Shown: positions 60,443 to 64,000 of the stretch, one piece after another
Position numbering within the stretch: the first letter of the stretch is position 1
Layout: each line of letters starts with the position of its first letter
From: CAG-791 sp000431495
GTDB lineage: Bacteria; Bacillota; Clostridia; Lachnospirales; Lachnospiraceae
Strand: one strand, 5' to 3'
Assembly (NCBI GenBank): GCA_052117605.1
Contig: JBQKIT010000005.1
Length of the DNA stretch: 64,000 bases
The notes under the pieces: model-generated
What the model saw: only the letters and a program-made list of their open reading frames with translations
Database searches by the model: none
What the model was told of the DNA's origin: nothing
Translations under genes and position numbers: made by a program

Positions 60443-63337
60443 GTGGATAAGTATGAATTCAAGATCAGTCTGAACGAGATCAATGCCCTGATTGGCGAGA
60501 GACGCTTTGAGGAAGCTGCCAACATCGCGGACGGGATCGACTGGAACCACGTAAAGAGCGCAGAGACGCTGTGCAGGATCAGCGAGGTCTACAAGGCGGT
60601 CGGAGATTACGACAGAAGCCGTGACATTATGGCAATTGCGCATGAGAGAGAGACAGACAACCCTGTTATCGTCTATGCGCTTTGCGAGCTTACGATTTTC
60701 CTGTACGGCAGGGATGGCCTTCAGAGCGACCTGACGTCAGCCCTTCAGCTGATGCAGGAATATCAGGCACTGGAGCCGCAGAATCCGAAGCGTCTCATTC
60801 TGCAGTACAAGATGTACTGCGTATCCCCAGTATCGGATCAGGAGAAGATTGCAATCCTGGAACAGCTTCACGCAGAAAAGGCGACGGCAAGGTGGGACTT
60901 CGAGCTGGCGCAGCTTTATATGAATGCGGGAGAAAAGGACAAGGCGTCCTCCCTCAATTGTTCCATTCAGCAGAACTATGCAGGAAGCAAGTTTGCAGAG
61001 AAGGCAGCAGCGCTGTTTCCTGCAGTGCAGTCCGTGAAGCAGGAGACGGCAGAGAGAGAGGATCCGGCGGAGGCTCCTGCCGAAAGCGCAGCGGATGCCG
61101 AGGAGAAGGCACAGGCAGAGCGCACTGCACGGGAGCTGGAGCAAAGGGCTGCGGAAGAGAAGGCAGCAGAAGCCAGGGAGAATTCGTACGCAGAAGAGGG
61201 GCAGGAGAGCCGTATCGCAGAGACAGAGACGGCACCTGCAAAGGAGCCTGAAGCGGCTTCACAGGAGCCTCAGGCGGATTTCCGGATTCGTACGCCGGAG
61301 GAGCAGCACAGCGTAGACAGTATTCAGAATAATGTCGCGAAGGGAATGGAGGATTTTTTCGCCCGCCCTTACGATGAGAAGCTGGAGCAGGAGACAAACG
61401 GACAGTATTCCATGGTGATGGATGAGCCGCAGGAGCCTGAGCCGCAGGTGGAAGGACAGCTTTCCATCAGTGAAGTGATGGCGGAGTGGGAGAAGATTCG
61501 CTCCGATATCCGCAGAGCAAATGATGAGAAGCGGGCACAGAGAATTCTGGAGGACACAGGTTCTCTGATGCAGGATTTTGATGAGACAGCAAGGCACGGC
61601 CTTCTGGAGGACATTGAGAAGGGCGTTGCAAGACAGCGCAGACAGGTGCGCAGCGGCATGTATCGTGTGTCGGATGGAGTGCCGGCAAGACAACCCTACG
61701 GGGATCCGGACCGGCGGAGAGAGCCGGTGCGCCGGGCATACCGCGAGGAGGATGCACCGCAGAGGCCGGTAGGATCCCGTGAGGATGGGACTGCGCAGAA
61801 GCCGACAAGGCCCTGCGAGGATGAAATTCCGCAAAGAGCGGCAGGAGAAATTGCCCCTGCTTCCGAGCAGGACGAGGATACCAGAGTATACAGACGCCGC
61901 GGAAGAGACGATATGGATGACATCGCGACGAGACGATGGAATTCCGAAGAGATCCGCCGGGCAATGGCTCGCCAGGAGCAGCTTGCACGCGAGGAAGAGC
62001 TGCGGGCAGCAGGATATGCAGAGCCGGAGGATGAGAAGCCGCAGGGGGAGAATTATCTGGACGAGCAGGAAGAAGCGCAGAGCCCTGCACCCGCAGAGAC
62101 AGCAGAACAGGCTTCTCCGATGAAGGAAGAGCAGCCTGCAAAACCGGAAGCAGCTTCGAAGGTGGCTCCTGCAGAGGAAGCGCCGTACGAGGAGCCCGCA
62201 GAAGAGGCTCCTGCAGAGGAGGAGCCGTACGAGGAGCCTGCAGAAGAGGCTCCTGCAGAGGAATACGAGGAAACTGCAGAGGAAGCGCCGTACGAGGAGC
62301 CTGCAGAAGAGGCTCCTGCAGAGGAATACGAGGAAACTGCAGAGGAAGCGCCGTACGAGGAGCCTGAAGAAAAGGCTCCTGCAGAAGAATACGAGGAAAC
62401 TGCAGAGGAAGAACCGTACGAGGGGTCCACAGAAGAGGCTCCGGAAGAAGAGCCTGTAGAGGAGCAGCCGCAGGAAGAACCTGCCCCGGAAAGAAAGACT
62501 GCCGAGAAGGACGCAGGAAGAAAGCCTGCGCCTGCAAAGGCCGGGAAGGCTCCGAAAAAGCCGTCTTCGGGCGGAAAGCGGGAGCTTACCAAGGAAGAAC
62601 GCCGCCTGTTCGGACCGTTCTGCCGCATGAGAGAGAATGTGGAACAGCTGACGGAAGCGCTGGATCAGATCAGTCTTGCTTCCTCCACCGGAAATCTTCT
62701 GATTCTCGGCAACGAGGCAACGGCAGACCGCGTGGCACGCGGAATTCTGGAAATTACCCGTCAGACGGATTCGAATTTCACCGGAAAGGTGGCCAGAGTC
62801 TCCGGAGAGTCCCTGAACAAGCTCAAGCCTGAGGGAATTCGGAAGACCTTCACGAAGCTGGAGAGTGGTGCGCTTATTATCAATAAGGCATCGGATCTTG
62901 CGCCGAAGACCATGGAACGTCTGTATCATGAGCTGGAAGGCCGTGAGCATGGTATTATCCTGATTCTGATTGACGGCAACAAGAAGATGGAGCAGTTCCG
63001 CCACGAGAATGAGAAATATCTCGGCAGCTTCACGGCAGTGATTTCTGTCCGTCCTCTGGATGACAAGGCGCTGGTGGCTTATGCGAAGGATTACGCCATG
63101 TCGCAGGATTTCTCCATCGATGAGTTCGGACAGCTTGCGCTGGCGCAGCGCATTGCAGCGATGCAGACATCGACGCACCAGGTGACGCTGAAAGAGGTCC
63201 GCGATCTGGTGGATGAAGCGATCGGATATGCCGAGAAGAAAACTCCGCACACTCTCATTGAGGTGATTTCCAAGCGGCGTTATGATGAAAATGACCGCAT
63301 CATCATTCATGAAAAGGATTTCATGCATAACATGTAA
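60443..63337 (+). CDS. Large protein: TPR-like N-terminus, Glu/Pro/Ala repeats, degenerate AAA+ C-terminus
   Basis: 964 residues from a GTG start (GAGGA upstream). Residues 1-195 are helical TPR-like repeats. Residues about 200-710 are mostly low complexity, with Arg-rich and acidic stretches and tandem 21-residue units based on EEAPYEEPAEEAPAEEYEETA (bases 62173-62430). Residues 714-964 resemble the SpoVK/CbbX AAA+ fold but the Walker A position reads GNEATADR (756-763), with no Lys, and the Walker B acidic pair is Asn814-Lys815. Sequence around LYHELEGREHGIILILIDG and FRHENEKYLGSF keeps the fold's spacing. It should not hydrolyse ATP. It lies directly upstream of glgB. No characterised function is known to me. 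Confidence 0.85.
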   Translation: MDKYEFKISLNEINALIGERRFEEAANIADGIDWNHVKSAETLCRISEVYKAVGDYDRSRDIMAIAHERETDNPVIVYALCELTIFLYGRDGLQSDLTSALQLMQEYQALEPQNPKRLILQYKMYCVSPVSDQEKIAILEQLHAEKATARWDFELAQLYMNAGEKDKASSLNCSIQQNYAGSKFAEKAAALFPAVQSVKQETAEREDPAEAPAESAADAEEKAQAERTARELEQRAAEEKAAEARENSYAEEGQESRIAETETAPAKEPEAASQEPQADFRIRTPEEQHSVDSIQNNVAKGMEDFFARPYDEKLEQETNGQYSMVMDEPQEPEPQVEGQLSISEVMAEWEKIRSDIRRANDEKRAQRILEDTGSLMQDFDETARHGLLEDIEKGVARQRRQVRSGMYRVSDGVPARQPYGDPDRRREPVRRAYREEDAPQRPVGSREDGTAQKPTRPCEDEIPQRAAGEIAPASEQDEDTRVYRRRGRDDMDDIATRRWNSEEIRRAMARQEQLAREEELRAAGYAEPEDEKPQGENYLDEQEEAQSPAPAETAEQASPMKEEQPAKPEAASKVAPAEEAPYEEPAEEAPAEEEPYEEPAEEAPAEEYEETAEEAPYEEPAEEAPAEEYEETAEEAPYEEPEEKAPAEEYEETAEEEPYEGSTEEAPEEEPVEEQPQEEPAPERKTAEKDAGRKPAPAKAGKAPKKPSSGGKRELTKEERRLFGPFCRMRENVEQLTEALDQISLASSTGNLLILGNEATADRVARGILEITRQTDSNFTGKVARVSGESLNKLKPEGIRKTFTKLESGALIINKASDLAPKTMERLYHELEGREHGIILILIDGNKKMEQFRHENEKYLGSFTAVISVRPLDDKALVAYAKDYAMSQDFSIDEFGQLALAQRIAAMQTSTHQVTLKEVRDLVDEAIGYAEKKTPHTLIEVISKRRYDENDRIIIHEKDFMHNM
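62173..62430 (+). repeat. Tandem 63-base coding repeats
   Basis: Near-identical units start at about 62173, 62278 and 62341, with a partial unit at about 62215; each encodes EEAPYEEP(A/E)E(E/K)APAEEYEETA. The copies differ by only a few bases, so unit number could vary by slippage. Confidence 0.85.
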
Positions 63338-63395
63338 ACAAAGCATGTAAATAAATGGGGACAAGGTACTTTTCTTGGGGCAGGAGGAGTTACAA

Positions 63396-64000
63396 ATGGC
63401 AGCAAAAAGCAAGAAAAACGGAATTACAAAGGCGGCCGCACGTATGGCCAGTACCGTATCCGGAACCGGCAGGGGAAAGACCTCCGCAAAGGCACCGGCT
63501 GCGAAGGCGCAGAGCGCAAAGGCTCAGAGACCGCAGCAGGAAAAGCCGAAGGAAGAGCAGAAGGTATTTATTTCCGATGTCGACTGCTACCTCTTCGGGC
63601 AGGGGACGCATTACGATATCTATAAAAAGCTGGGCGCACATCCTTCCGTGGAAGATGGAAGAGAAGGAATGTTCTTTGCGGTATGGGCGCCGAATGCGGC
63701 AGCCGTTCATGTCATTGGCTCCTTCAACGGCTGGAATGAAGATCAGTATGCCATGCAGAAGATCGGGGAGATCGGCATCTGGACCTGCTTCATTCCGGGA
63801 GTCGGGGAGAATGAGCTCTATAAGTACCTGATCTATACACCGGAAGGAAGAAAGCTTTACAAGGCAGATCCCTTCGCCAATTCTGCAGAGCTTCGTCCCG
63901 GAACCGCTTCCCGCACCGCCAATCTCTCCGGATATAAGTGGGGCGATGGCAGGTGGATGGAGGCCCGTGAAGAGAAGAATGTTTTCAAAGAGCCGATGGC
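63396..64000 (+). CDS. glgB: 1,4-alpha-glucan branching enzyme, 3'-truncated by the window edge
   Basis: Creates alpha-1,6 branches in glycogen. About 201 residues are visible, starting MAAKSKKNGITK with GGAGGAG upstream. The first 47 residues are Lys/Ala/Gln-rich and not part of the usual enzyme. From residue 48 the family pattern begins: FISDVDCYLFGQGTHYDIYKKLGAHP in visible parts, then the carbohydrate-binding module 48 segment FFAVWAPNAAAVHVIGSFNGWN and DPFANSAELRPGTAS. The catalytic GH13 domain lies beyond the window. Confidence 0.93.
   Translation, partial: MAAKSKKNGITKAAARMASTVSGTGRGKTSAKAPAAKAQSAKAQRPQQEKPKEEQKVFISDVDCYLFGQGTHYDIYKKLGAHPSVEDGREGMFFAVWAPNAAAVHVIGSFNGWNEDQYAMQKIGEIGIWTCFIPGVGENELYKYLIYTPEGRKLYKADPFANSAELRPGTASRTANLSGYKWGDGRWMEAREEKNVFKEPM

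Noticed and set aside
61259..63412. Minus-strand open frame of 717 codons
   Set aside because: It is antisense to the TPR/AAA-like gene; its Leu/Arg/Cys-rich low complexity is the mirror of the Glu/Ala/Pro repeats. No ribosome site and no family motif.
1..64000. CRISPR arrays, prophage or insertion sequences
   Set aside because: No regularly spaced direct repeats, integrases, transposases or phage structural genes were seen; the only tandem repeats are inside coding regions.

Overview
The window looks like chromosomal core sequence from an anaerobic, low-to-mid G+C Firmicute of the class Clostridia, most likely a Lachnospiraceae-type bacterium. I infer this from gene content and order (cdaA-ybbR-glmM, hup-rqcP-divIC-tilS-hpt-ftsH, holB-ricT-trmN6-rsmI, tadA-SRP RNA), the archaeal-type short ProRS, a split transketolase, a flavodiiron protein, ATP-type PEP carboxykinase, an SUF operon ending in sufU, and AGGAGG-type ribosome sites with occasional TTG/GTG starts. 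I see no phage, insertion sequence, CRISPR array or rRNA. Coding density is very high and almost everything lies on the + strand. The minus-strand exceptions are murG plus a TSCPD gene, fprA, the tadA/SRP RNA/radical SAM group, one radical-SAM-like gene and tRNA-Lys.

Layout. 1-8.6 kb: recD2 (5' end outside the window), comF, two uncharacterised membrane proteins, then the c-di-AMP module cdaA-ybbR-glmM, and ptsH. 8.7-13.8 kb: leuA, a thioesterase, proS, cca. 13.8-19.1 kb: hup, rqcP, divIC, tilS, hpt, ftsH, a block that in spore-formers also carries yabP, yabQ and spoIIE; these are missing here. 19.4-27.2 kb: central glycolysis genes (fba, pgi, pyk) interspersed with murG, a YfiH-type laccase-domain protein and fprA. 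27.2-32 kb: a compact replication/RNA-modification operon (guanylate-kinase-like, holB, ricT, trmN6-like, rsmI). 32-41 kb: pckA, a metallophosphatase with a membrane-anchored Mrr-like nuclease, then a pentose cluster (FGGY kinase, araD, transketolase N and C halves, rpe), followed by map. 41.4-47.2 kb: metG, a small secreted protein, a DUF624 membrane protein, an MsmX/UgpC-type sugar ABC ATPase behind a long hairpin leader, and a PucR/CdaR-type regulator. 47.2-49 kb (minus): radical SAM activase-like gene, SRP RNA, tadA. 49.2-54.8 kb: Rrf2 regulator and sufC-B-D-S-U. 54.9-58.4 kb: TetR regulator convergent with a radical-SAM-fold protein that appears to have lost its iron-sulfur cluster, a HerA-like ATPase, tRNA-Lys(CTT). 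58.6-64 kb: tatD, ksgA, a 964-residue TPR/low-complexity/degenerate-AAA protein, and the start of glgB.

How the parts fit. The window joins sugar catabolism (HPr, pentose entry, non-oxidative pentose phosphate pathway, aldolase, isomerase, pyruvate kinase, PEPCK, glycogen branching) to envelope synthesis (GlmM, MurG, c-di-AMP) and translation (proS, metG, tilS, ksgA, rsmI, SRP RNA, tRNA-Lys). Near-consensus Rex operators sit just downstream of the -10 regions of fba and pckA, suggesting NADH-linked control of carbon flow. The least understood items are the pseudo-radical-SAM protein, the pseudo-AAA protein upstream of glgB, the membrane pair upstream of cdaA, and the apparently leaderless metallophosphatase transcript. 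All family assignments come from reading motifs; no database search was run.
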